NCBI GenBank assembly: GCA_036250195.1
Contig: JAVHZZ010000001.1
Coordinates: 378,449,407 to 378,513,406 of the forward strand
Length of the DNA: 64,000 bases
DNA from: Mixophyes australis
Lineage: Eukaryota > Chordata > Amphibia > Anura > Limnodynastidae
Direction of reading: 5' to 3'
Position numbers and translations under genes: made by a program. Within the stretch, counting starts at the first letter, position 1. Every line of letters starts with the position of its first letter. Below the pieces are notes generated by a model, which was not told the DNA's origin, made no database searches, and saw nothing but the letters and a program-made list of their open reading frames with translations. Positions 1 through 10,229 of this stretch are shown here, in pieces.

Positions 1-12
1 TGTGGGGGCCCA

Positions 13-76
13 AACAAACCAATCATTTCAGCCAAAGTTGTTTGGTAGGCCCTGTCGCTGAAATGATTGGTTTGTT
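13..76. repeat. Perfect inverted repeat, 20-bp arms
   Basis: Positions 13-32 and 57-76 are perfect inverted copies (AACAAACCAATCATTTCAGC and its complement), separated by 24 bp. It lies inside the hAT-like element and may be part of a foldback substructure or a remnant of a smaller nested element. Confidence 0.8.
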
Positions 77-490
77 AAAGTGTGCATGTCCTATTTCAAC
101 AACATAAGGGTGGGTGTGAGGGCTCAAGGACAATTCCATCTTGGACCTTTTTTTTTTGCATTATATGACCAATCAACAGTCGTTTGCCATGTTCAAAAAG
201 TAAAACCAAATTTAAAAAAATACAAGAAATTAAACCAAAAGTAAAATGCCGTGTCATAATTTAAAACAAGAGGTATTGACGTGCTCTAAAACTACTGTAT
301 TGTTGTTTATATTTTATAAACACTACACTTGAAAGCTTGAGTCTTTCAATAAAAAAGTAACTGTCCATTGCACGACTATGTGCAACAGGGACATTTTTTT
401 GGGTTTACAAAGTCAACGAATAACACTTCGACCCTGTCTGTCTGGGATCTCAATGACGAATTGTCTGTACCATGTTTGGAGGAGGTATTG

Positions 491-1232
491 TGGCCCCGGT
501 ACCAAATTGGGTACCGGGGCCACCCCACTATGCAGTCCAGATACTTGTTTGGTGGAATTCAGACCAGTTGAGGGTTTTATTATTATTATATTGTGTGGAC
601 CACTCTATCTATACCACACTACAACTCTATATACCACTCTATTTCATACTTTAATTCTATTTCATACTTTAATTCTATTTAATACTTTAATTCTATTTCA
701 TACTTTAATTCTATTTCATACTTTAATTCTATTACTAATTACCATAAAGAGGAACAAAATAAACCAATTTTACCAAAAGTATAATATGACTTAGACTTAC
801 AAACACTACACTTGAAAGATCGTGCCTTTAAATGAAAAAGTCAGTCTTCATTGCACGACTATGTGCAACAGGGACATTTTTTTGGGTTTACAAAGTCAAC
901 GAATAACACTTCGACCCTGTCTGTCTTTAACATACTTGATGGGATCTCAATGACGAATTGTCTGTACCATGTTTGGAGGAGGTATTGTGGCCCCGGTACC
1001 AAATTGGGTACCGGGGCCACTCCACTATGCAGTCCAGATAGAGGTGTATCAGATATTAAACAACGTTGACTGTTGATGCCCAATTTTTTAATTATATTGT
1101 GGCCTCGGTACCAAATTGTGTACCGGGGCCACCACACTACGCAGTCCATACCCTTTTTTGGTGGAATTCTGACACGTGGAGGGTTTTTTAATTATATTGT
1201 GGCCTCGGTACCAAATTGTGTACCGGGGCCAC
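491..1232. repeat. Four copies of a KpnI-type hairpin (TGGCC(C/T)CGGTACC...)
   Basis: A 13-bp arm, TGGCCCCGGTACC, is followed by a 6-base AT-rich loop and its perfect complement at 491-522. The same hairpin recurs at about 987-1018, 1100-1132 and 1200-1232; the last two have a one-base change in the left arm (CCTCGG). Each copy is followed by 'cactatgcagtcca' or 'cacactacgcagtc', a sequence that also borders every unit of the minisatellite downstream, so hairpins and minisatellite share an origin. Confidence 0.8.
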
Positions 1233-1474
1233 CACACTACGCAGTCAAGATAGATAGATGCGTATCATAGATAAAGTTCATTCAGTGGTGTGGGGCAAAT
1301 TGAAAAATATTCAAAATGCACTGACATTATCAAAAACAAGAGGTTGTCACACGCTAAAACTCCAACATGTATATGATGGAGAGGATGGAGGAGCAGCCGT
1401 ATGTGTAGTGTAATGCAGACCTGTTGAAGGTTTTTTATATATTTTATTGTGGTGCCCAGTGCCCACTCCTCTAG

Positions 1475-2345
1475 GCAGTCCAGGTACATTTATTGGTGCG
1501 AATCATAAAAGTTCAGGGTTTTTAATATATCTTGTGGTGACCCACTCCTCTACGCAGTCCAGGTACATTTATTGGTGCGATTCATAAAAGTTCAGGGTTT
1601 TTAAGATATTGTGGTGACCCACTCCTCTACGCAGTCCAGGTACATTTATTGGTGCGAATCATAAAAGTTCAGGGTTTTTAATATATCTTGTGGTGACCCA
1701 CTCCTCTACGCAGTCCAGGTACATTTATTGGTGCGATTCATAAAAGTTCAGGGTTTTTAATATATATTGTGGTGACCCACTCCTCTACGCAGTCCAGGTA
1801 CATTTATTGGTGCGATTCATAAAAGTTCAGGGTTTTTAAGATATTGTGGTGACCCACTCCTCTACGCAGTCCAGGTACATTTATTGGTGCGAATCATAAA
1901 AGTTCAGGGTTTTTAATATATCTTGTGGTGACCCACTCCTCTACGCAGTCCAGGTACATTTATTGGTGCGATTCATAAAAGTTCAGGGTTTTTAATATAT
2001 ATTGTGGTGACCCACTCCTCTACGCAGTCCAGGTACATTTATTGGTGCGATTCATAAAAGTTCAGGGTTTTTAAGATATTGTGGTGACCCACTCCTCTAC
2101 GCAGTCCAGGTACATTTATTGGTGCGAATCATAAAAGTTCAGGGTTTTTAATATATCTTGTGGTGACCCACTCCTCTACGCAGTCCAGGTACATTTATTG
2201 GTGCGAATCATAAAAGTTCAGGGTTTTTAATATATCTTGTGGTGACCCACTCCTCTACGCAGTCCAGGTACATTTATTGGTGCGATTCATAAAAGTTCAG
2301 GGTTTTTAATATATATTGTGGTGACCCACTCCTCTACGCAGTCCA
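1475..2345. repeat. 77-79 bp minisatellite with three-unit higher-order period
   Basis: The anchor 'gcagtccagg' recurs at 1475, 1554, 1631, 1710, 1789, 1866, 1945, 2024, 2101, 2180, 2259 and 2338. Spacing runs 79, 77, 79, 79, 77, 79, 79, 77, 79, 79, 79. Most of the array therefore repeats as a 235-bp trimer (1631 to 1866 to 2101). Units differ by 'gcgattcat' or 'gcgaatcat', by 'atatatctt' or 'atatatatt', and by a 2-bp shorter 'aagatatt' form. There is no unique spacer, so this is a satellite and not a CRISPR array. Confidence 0.9.
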
Positions 2346-2663
2346 GAAAGATACCTTGTTGCAACGTTTTGGACTAATAACTATATTGTGAGGTGTTCAG
2401 AATACACTGTAAATTAGTGGAAATGCTTGTTATTGAATGTTATTGAGGTTAATAATAGCCTAGGAGTGAAAATAAGCCCAAAAACTTGATTTTTAAACTT
2501 TTTATGTTTTTTTCAAAAAAAATCCGAATCCAAAACCTTAAATCCGAACCGAGACCTTTCGTCAAGTGTTTTGCGAGACAAATCCGAACCCCAAAAATAA
2601 CGAAAATCCGGATCCAAAACACAAAACACGAGACCTCAAAAGTCGCCGGTGCACATCCCTAAT

Positions 2664-2738
2664 ATATATAGGGGGCCCCGGTGCACTGCTTTGCCCGGGG
2701 GGCAATAATGTTGTTAAGATGGCCTGACTATTTATTCT
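2664..2738 (-). mobile_element. Fragment of a hAT-type MITE (CAGGCCATCTTAAC end)
   Basis: On the minus strand this reads CAGGCCATCTTAACAAC, then a run of G/C-rich bases with 'gggcaaagcagtgcac'. The same order of motifs occurs in the MITE at 53861, which starts CAGGGCCATCTTAACAAC. It is truncated directly against the end of the hAT-like element. Confidence 0.55.
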
Positions 2739-4317
2739 TCTACAATGTCCAATCTGTATTCCAGTAAAAGAGAATGGATGTAAGTAGTGCACTACAATCC
2801 TGTGATGCGAACACTTGACATAATCATGTCATGTAGTAGTATACAGTAGAATTTAGAATCCTTACAAATAAGATCTAGGAAGGATTTCTTTATAGTGCCC
2901 CCAGCTAAACATTAGTCAGTAAGCTACATTGAATATGGTATGGGTATCCATTAAAAGAAAATCTTCCCAAATTAATTAATCTATTAAAATAAAATCTTCA
3001 CAATTTAGCATTGATTTAGTTATAGAAAAAGGATCGCAATTACACAGAACCAGGGATTCTCACAACTAATCTCTGCTTTCGGGAGACACCTTCACAACCT
3101 AGAAATGCATTTAGATAAGTAGGAAGGTGAAAAAATCTGAAGTTGTGCACTGTGAAACCAGTAAATGTTCCATTAACGTCCATACCACCTTATAACCATA
3201 CATTACATCATTTTTTTCGTAAATTATTTCTTGGCTCAAATTTTTTTGTTTTGAAAAGTTTTTTACATTTCTGGAACTGCACCTAAAAATGTGCTTATTC
3301 TCTAAAGCATACCTCCCAAATTGAGTTGTACTAAATGCTTTCCGTTAAAAAAATAGGATGAGACTCAATCTCTGCCAGCTCAGAGCTGGAGAAAAATTCA
3401 TAGTTTTAATAGAAGGTAATTGGATGTATGTCCTTCCATAAAACAAGGAATACCCCTGTTGTATTTGTGGTATAGTCAGGGCTTAAGACAATAAAATATA
3501 AATATATAAATGATTACTCTCAAATATGAGAGTTGTTTTGATCATGTGACTGCCCTGTGACTGTGTGCAAGTAAACCAGGGGCTAACTATGCTGACCTCT
3601 CCTCTGAAAATCTGCCCAGTGTGTGCATCCTGTCACATAACAGAGAGAAGTCTGGGATTCCGCTACAGGATCTATTGCTAGAAACAGCAAGGCTGATAAG
3701 GGTCTATGACACCGTTCAGATGCTGTGCCCACAGATAACCATGTGATCATCAGGGCCTTGTAATATTTCTGGTATGGAGGTATATATTTGTGGTCAGTAC
3801 ATGAGCTACAGCCCAGCCCAGGTATCAACTATAACTACCATATCTTAACATCTTCCTCTGGAATTTATATTTCATAATGATGTCTCATATGTATCTGTAT
3901 GGAAATCCTAGTCTGTTTAGTGGAGGCATGTTTTCATGATGTTCCAAAAGAAAAATATCTTATATATAAACACTCCTGAATATAAAATTGATTTGAACAA
4001 AGACTATAGAATGAAAAAAACAACTAGTGTACAAATAGACCTACTTTTACTGATCTCACAGTGAAGGGGGCCTAGTGGGCAGCAGAGAATGTTTAAAAGG
4101 TAATGAATTTCTTTTAAAAATTGTCAGTTCCTGGGATCAGTTTGCTATTGAGGTTTTTCTGTCTTCCAGTCTCTTCTTGCACACATACTATGAAATTACA
4201 TACAATACACACAATATTGCAGTTTTCATTTTATTCCTGTTTGTTTGCAACTGTATTTTTGTATGTCATTTTCCTATCCTTTTTTCTATTTCTGAATGTC
4301 ATTTTGTAATCCTTTTT
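2739..4317. other. No gene seen; AT-rich unassigned sequence
   Basis: I find no coding pattern, tandem repeat or element end here. The short open frames (for example around 3583-3828 and 4075-4317) lack family motifs and good splice contexts. Confidence 0.5.
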
Positions 4318-4884
4318 TAGCTGCTCCCCCCACCTGTGGAATAATCTCCTACACCCTGTCAGGTTAGCCTCTGCTCTCCATGCTTAAAGCATGTCCTTAA
4401 AAGTTAAAACTCATTAGTTGTTCAAGCATATCAGCCCACCTCCTAACTCATTTACCTTGGCTCTCACCTCCACTCCTCCTCTCGGTACCACCCTATTTGT
4501 TTCTTTCCCTTCCTTTTAAGATATAAGCTCTAATGAGAAGGGCCTTCTTTCCTCTTGCTCTCCTTACACTGTTCCATTACCCTCTGTACCTCTATGCCTG
4601 CTTTCCTAGCCCTGTTTTCTTGATCCCAGGCCTACTTCATGTTTAACATTAGCATCACTTTTACTCACTGTCCTGTAAATAACTTGATCTACATTACCTA
4701 GTTATCTGTATATTATTTGTTTAATCAGTATGTCTGGTCTTTGTATTATTTTGTTTTCCAAGCATTATGTAATGTGTTATGGATCATTGCTGTCTGTTTA
4801 TTGTATAAAACTGTAAATGTCATGTACAGTGCCACAGACATTTTGAAGCACCATAAAAATAAAAGATAATAATAATAATAATAC
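4318..4884 (+). mobile_element. L2-type LINE, 3' end
   Basis: The start encodes, with frame damage, the conserved C-terminal block of L2-type ORF2 ('LWNNLLHPVRLAS' like), matching the block '[13 protein letters not shown]' in the L2 copy at 15.4 kb. It is followed by a pyrimidine-rich 3' UTR, a line ending 'atgagaagggcc' that matches the 'gagcagggcc' of other L2 tails in the window, and a (TAA)n tail to 4884. Everything 5' of the C-terminus is missing, as expected for a 5'-truncated LINE insertion. Confidence 0.7.
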
Positions 4885-6125
4885 AATACGCATTGTGACT
4901 TTCTTTGTCACATTAGCGTCCATTTAATAATGTTCTTCCTTGTCTCAAAGCATTCAAGTAAGTTTGGTTGTTATAATGCCTACATTTAAGGTAGATGATT
5001 GTTGGGTTTTCAATAACTGATTAAATTAGGTTGATATGGTATGTTGAGATAAGTCAGGGGGTATGAGAAGACCTCCTCAGAGTGTCAGCTTTGGAATCAA
5101 ATCTTAGTAGTGGCAGAACTTGGTAGTCAATAGTGAGTGCGACATATAATTTTGGGGGTTTAACCATTTTTTGGACAGACCTGGTGGTTTTGTTTGATTA
5201 ACCCTTTCACAGTGACACATCAGGCAGACATAGGTGAGTCTTGTCATGGGCCCCTAAAAATGTACTCTCTCAATCCTTTTATTTCATTTCAATAAGCTCA
5301 TTCAAATACAATATTGCATTCTAAAAAAAGAAATGAAACATCATATTTGCACTACTCAACACAACTAGGCCCACTTCGTTCTTCGTTGTTCTGTGCAAAC
5401 TACTACTTTTCCACAAACACCACCATCTGGCTCCATAAACCAATGTATTTTAGTGTAAATCCAAGGCACCTGCGCAAATCAAGGAAAATGACATCATCAA
5501 AGATAATTTTGTGCTGCTCTTTGGCAAGTTTGCGCTTCTTAAATGAGGCCCAGAATGTTCTTCAGTGTGTTTGCATTAAGTTGTATTTGTCAGTTTGTAC
5601 GATGAGACAAGAAAGTAAACAGCAGCGATGAGGAGAACATCAGCTCAGTCCCTCAGGACCTCATTCTGTAAAGTTCCTTGTGTTTGCAGTATGATCCAAT
5701 ACTGGAAACTATTCATGTGACTTGGATGAAGAACAATAAAAAAAAATCAGAGCAGTGTTAATGCCAAATGGTTGCGATAAAGAGATAATTTAAAGTTTGT
5801 ATTTAAGAAAAACAGCTGTAAAGAGGAAGTGAAAAATAAACAACATAATAGTCTTCAGTCATGAGTAAAGGTCTTTGATTACTTTTCAAATGCCTTGAAA
5901 AAAATTATTTCTTTATAGAACAGTTCTGTCTATGTTCCCTTATTGTTTACACAATCCTGCGACTAGCAGAACACTGGCAAAAGGGTTACAATTTTCTTGA
6001 ACTGAAATAGAGCAATATTGTAGAGTTTTAAATATTTTATGCATCACCAGTAGGCTTTCTTTAAAATAGCTCTTAAGTGCAGGATACTTTATAGTTCTAG
6101 TGTTCAGTGTGTAAACCCCTATCAA
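4885..6125. other. No gene seen
   Basis: AT-rich sequence without recognisable element ends. The open frame at 5314-5631 has no recognisable domain and no splice support. Confidence 0.5.
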
Positions 6126-6126
6126 C

Positions 6127-6480
6127 CAGAGGCGTAACTAGCGAGCTGTGGGCCCCAGCACAGGGAGGCAGGGAAGAGGGACCTCTGCAGGCCCCATATC
6201 TTCAATGGCCCCAGTGCACAGCACCTGCCGCACCAATGGTAGTTCCACCCAGGGCCGACATCAGGAGGGTACGGGGGGTACTGTTGTACTGGGCCCGGGC
6301 TCACCAGGGGGCCCGGTACAACAGCGCAACATATACTTACCTGGGGGCCCGCCGCTGGTCTCTGCTACTGTGTCTTCAGCCTGGCTGTCACCGTGACAGC
6401 CAGGCACCAGGATCAATCACAGGGGTGGAGGATTCATTCCCCCTGTGATCATGTGATCTGTCACAGGCAGAGGATATGTC
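6127..6480. mobile_element. Composite of hAT-type MITE ends
   Basis: The start CAGAGGCGTAACTAG at 6127 and the inner start CAGGGCCGACATCAGG near 6252 both look like CAG-starting hAT (Charlie-type) termini. The stretch is much more GC-rich than its surroundings and contains mirror-like 'gggcccgggctcaccagggggcccgg'-type segments near 6290-6320. A short direct repeat (TGTCACAGGCAGAGGATA) lies at about 6460-6500. I could not pair both ends with a target duplication. Confidence 0.4.
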
Positions 6481-7637
6481 ACAGGCAGAGGATATGTCAT
6501 TTGTGATAATGCAAAAAGAAAAACATGGAGTTGCGCAGAAATACTGAGTACAAATGTTTAATATGATATTAAAACACAAACATATGTGAATATGTCTTGA
6601 AACAGAGTGGGCTAGCGAAGGGTATGTAGAGAGATAGTAATGCATGTATGAGAATTGAATACATGCATAAAGACTATCTAGCTAGGCATAAGTAAACACA
6701 TAGACAATAAGTACCATGTAGAGCAGAAATACACTTTCATGCAAATAATATTAAAAATCTTAAAACATAAAAAAAATATATAAAAAACACATGAATTGGA
6801 TATATGCACTTAAATCTCCATAAGCTGAAAAAAGTGTCCAATTCAAATGATGTCGACATCAAAAAGAGTATATATAGATATATCTATCCGGATTGGAAGT
6901 CAAAAAGTAGACATATTTGTATATAAATGACTTTTAGATCGTTTATATCCACTACTATGAGTGTATTTAGAAAGTCAAGCAATTATCCACTTTAAATGAG
7001 GAAAAAGAGTAACTCCTTTTGGGCGTCAGTACGGCTGGCAAAAACAGAGACCAAGTGCAAGCTAATATCGCTGTAGCTGGGGCACTCAAAGGTAATCACC
7101 CGTTTATGTAATTCTTCTTAATGGCTGAGCGGCTAAAATCGAGTTAGAATGAGCATGCCTCCGGGGATAAAAACATCTGATCTTGCTCCCAGCATATCCT
7201 GTCAATGGGTCAAAGAGTAATAAAAGGTTTTCCCTTCTCGCCGTCACTGCAGCTCACGGAATGGAGCAGTATAGAAAGTATCTTCGGTGCGCACCTCCTA
7301 CGAGTCCGGACAAGATACAAGTATCAAAAAAAGATAGTTCCACTTGTTAGCAACTTCCTCATAGAAATGATACAATCCAGGTAGTAAAAGCAGCATGGAT
7401 AGAGCGACGCGTTTCGTCTGAACCACAGACTTTTTCAAACAATAAACAACTGAATCAGTAGCTGCCTTTTAAGGAGGAGAGATCTCATTAAGCATAATTG
7501 CAAACACATGTCTAAAGCATATGGAGACCCAAAAGTGCATAAATCTCTAAAAATCTCATAGTTACAACGAATCATAGATCCATCAACAGATATATAATAT
7601 AACAGAAAATATATAAACAAAAAATTTCCCAAACCTA
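6481..7637. other. Unassigned, repeat-like sequence
   Basis: No protein pattern. The minus strand at about 7405-7440 reads GAAAAAGTCTGTGGTTCAGA followed by CGAAACGCGTCGCTC, which looks like a conserved repeat-family motif, but I cannot name the family with confidence. Confidence 0.3.
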
Positions 7638-8269
7638 TCTAATATATAAATGTCTAGTGGCGTGTGTTAGTCTGTCTGTCTGTGTGTGTGTGTGTGTGTG
7701 GAAAAAATAAAACCAAGCTGCAGCGCCACCTGCTGGGCGGAGTTATACACTGACCTACTAAATTCTTAGTGTGTTTGGAAAAAAAAATTCAGAAAGGGCT
7801 GAAATTTGGTATACTAAGATGTTTTTAATTTGTTAATTTAATTTGTTAATTGTTAAAAGTGTTTATAAAGATTTAAAATATATATATATATATATATTTC
7901 TTGAAGGAGAAGTGACAGTTGGGAGTGGTGGGTGGTTGCCAGGGCTGACAGTGGGGAGTGGTTGGTGGTTTCCCGGGGGTGACAGAGTGAGAGGAGTGTG
8001 ATACTCAGGACCGCTGAGAGAGATCCCTGTGTCTGGATAGACATCTGGATAGATGTGGCGATGAAAATGAAGGATGAGGTGATGGAGAAGAATGATGAGG
8101 TGGTGACATGTGGACAAAACCACGTTAAAAAAGGGCGCTTACGTCGGGAAGTAACGCTCTTCCCCTGAGGAGGCCTGGGCTAGGCCCAAATGCATGACAA
8201 GAACCTTTTTAACACCTTAAGTAGCTTTATTTGACTAGAATGCATGAGTATCATGCACGGGTTAACTTG
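7638..8269 (+). mobile_element. Helitron-like non-autonomous element
   Basis: The left end is TCTAATATATAAATGTCTAG preceded by A, in keeping with the 5'-TC start and A|T insertion known for Helitrons. It then carries a (TG)n run, 'cagcgccacctgctgggcgg' and 'ctgaaatttggtatac', which I recognise as typical of vertebrate Helitron 5' regions. Near the right end a perfect 6-bp stem GCATGA/TCATGC (8242-8247, 8251-8256) lies 9 bp before ACTTG followed by T; a 3' hairpin close to the terminus is the other Helitron hallmark, although the terminal CTTG is not the usual CTRR. No Rep/helicase coding is present. A (TA)n run lies at about 7880-7899. Confidence 0.5.
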
Positions 8270-8734
8270 TAGAAATATATATACATATATGTAAATATGC
8301 ACAAAATGTACAACATACAATATAAATAATAATATCTAGTATCATCTTGGTAAGCAACACCAGCAAAGTCCCAAATATATATTAAAACATGAATGATTAA
8401 ATATTACAGCAGAAATCTGTGGAGTGCACACGCATGGGCAAGCATTGTGATAATGCCACTAATATGTGAGAGCATTACCGCGGGGAGAATTACATCACAT
8501 TCCCTATTTCCACACAATTAACTTGGTGGTACCGAGCTTTTAAAAAAAGAACAGTGACATGCAGGAGATGCTGTCCAGAAATAATTTGGGTAATTTTCGG
8601 CATTCTGCAACAGCATGTAGGAGATTGCAGCTGCTGCATGAAGAATCAAATTTGAGGGGGAATGTACAGCACAGTGGAGAATACTTTCCGTATTGTCCAA
8701 GGTGATGAAACCAATCTAAGTAGACATCTGTGAA

Positions 8735-9271
8735 GTGAGTTCAGACACTGTTAGCTTGAGTCAAGTGATTCCTCTAATTAGACTTTTGGAAAAGCAGCTA
8801 GAGAAATTGAAGGAGGAGATGAAACTAAGCAATTCCGCTAATTATGTAGGACTTGTAGATCAAGTACCTTATTCGCTTCACCAGGATCCGAGAGTTATCA
8901 ACATCTTGAAATCAGATCACTACATTTTGGCAACTGTACATGATCCTAGGTTAAGAGTCTTCTCTTTCTTTCCAGCTGACCCAGATCTCAAAAGACACCC
9001 AATAGTGATGCAGATGGTCAGCACAACATTTTGACATTTGGTCTCGTGTAAAAGAATTGCCCAAAAATCATGACAGCTGTGTCGTAAAATGAACCACAAA
9101 TTACACGGAAAATGCCATTACTGTCAATTACATCAAAGTACAGAGACTTCTGTAATGATGGATTCCAGCGGGGATGAAGTAGTATTGTGTGAGGATGATG
9201 TACACACTGATGAGTGTGAAGATGATGACAGTGTAGATTGCAGGTGCTGGGATCTGAGAGAAGGGAGCTAG
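8735..9271 (+). pseudogene. hAT transposase pseudogene fragment
   Basis: Residues SLSQVIPLIRLLEKQLEKLK and, later, KYVGLVDQV-like and DPRVINILKSD blocks are close to the same blocks in the transposase at 59.2-60.5 kb. After 'ATVHDPRL' the frame leaves homology: the section with the hAT dimerisation domain is deleted. The C-terminal tail returns at about 9150-9235 as MDSSGDEVV...DDVHTDE, matching the acidic C-terminus of the 58-kb copy. Non-functional. Confidence 0.85.
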
Positions 9272-9509
9272 CTCATGCTGGTATGCTTGTTAATATTTTG
9301 TTAACTTTTGTTAATATTAACTTTCACTTGTATTAGAGAGGTCTTTTTTTCTTTAAAAGGCACAAGCTTTTTTTTACATTTTTGTTTCCCCGACTTAAAA
9401 CCACTGTACACTTGAACATAGGCTTTAGCACATCACGTAGAGGGATTAGTATCATCATGACTGAGACTGGAGAATGACAAGAACAATGTGACTGGAGAGT
9501 GAAAAGAAC

Positions 9510-10000
9510 ACTGCTACCCCTCCTGTTTCTGTATGAGCAATGGCACAGAGCAATGTGACTGGAGAGTGACAAGGATGCTGCTACCCATTCTGTTTCTGTA
9601 TTAGCTATGGCACAGCAGAATGTCACTGGAGACTTTTAATTAAATTGCCAGCCCTATTATTACAATTTTGCTTTCGGCACTGAACACTGCCACCTCTCCT
9701 GTTTCTGGGTGAGCTAAGGTACAGTAAAATGTCACTGGAGACTTTTAATTAAACTGCCAGCCCTATTATTACAATGTTGCTTTCGGCACTGAACATTGCC
9801 TCCTCTACTGTTTCTGGTTGAGTTATGGCACAGTAGAATGTCACTGGTGACTTTTAATTACACTGCCAGGCCTATAATTTGTCTTTCAGCACTGAACACC
9901 GCCACCTCTTCTGTTTCTGTGTCACAGTACAATGGCACTGGAGACTGCCAAGAGCACTGCCAACCCTCCTCTTTCTCTTTAATTAATTACGCTGCCCAAC
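9510..10000. repeat. About 109-bp degenerate tandem repeat inside the hAT relic
   Basis: The anchor 'tgtcactgg(a/t)gacttttaat' recurs at 9621, 9730 and 9839 (period 109), with looser copies before and after carrying 'actgccacctctcctgtttctg'. It occupies the space between the transposase remnant and the GC-rich terminus. Confidence 0.75.
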
Positions 10001-10229
10001 TGCACTGGAGACTGCCAACAACCCTGTTACCCTTTCGGTGTCTCTCTGTTAAATGGCGCTGGATCTCCGTGGAGTGCGGTACTTAAAGAATGCAGAACCG
10101 ACGCGGAATCCGACGACGCAACAATTACATTTTGCCTCGTTTTCACTTCTGAGCGAGTGCACTCGGATCACTGAAGTTTGGGTGGGCTCAATTCTCGGAG
10201 AACCGAGCCCGAGCATCTCTACCTATATA

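Larger units (their letters stand above)
1..2659 (-). mobile_element. Non-autonomous hAT-like element, right end and repeat-rich interior
   Basis: The right edge at 2659, read on the minus strand, starts TAGGGATGTGCACCGG and runs into a subterminal stretch (about 2455-2659) of 'ttttggatccggattt' / 'ggttcggattt' type. That style of end, with a TAG(A/G)GATG start, is also seen at the left end of the hAT transposon at 58287. The interior holds no transposase; it is made of duplicated blocks, hairpins and a minisatellite. The block around 300-560 is repeated at about 795-1045 (same 'gcacgactatgtgcaacagggac' region), so the element grew by internal duplication. The left end is outside the window, so no target duplication can be checked. 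hAT assignment is inference from the terminal style. Confidence 0.5.
8439..10221 (+). mobile_element. Degraded hAT transposon related to the 58-kb element
   Basis: From about 8439 the DNA matches the transposase of the hAT element at 59.2-60.5 kb: 'gataatgccactaatatgtg' corresponds to its SDNANNIV region, and 8500-8660 to its HTINLVV and FRHSATACRRLQ blocks. Segments 8735-8957 and 9150-9235 keep readable frames. The right end is CATCTCTA at 10221, preceded by about 180 bp that match the right terminus of the 58-kb element. About five 109-bp tandem units lie between coding remnant and terminus. The left terminus is missing. Notably, the shared terminus is 3' of the transposase here but 5' of it in the 58-kb element. 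Confidence 0.8.

Noticed and set aside
1475..2345. CRISPR or regulatory operator array
   Set aside because: Whole units repeat with no spacers; it is a minisatellite.
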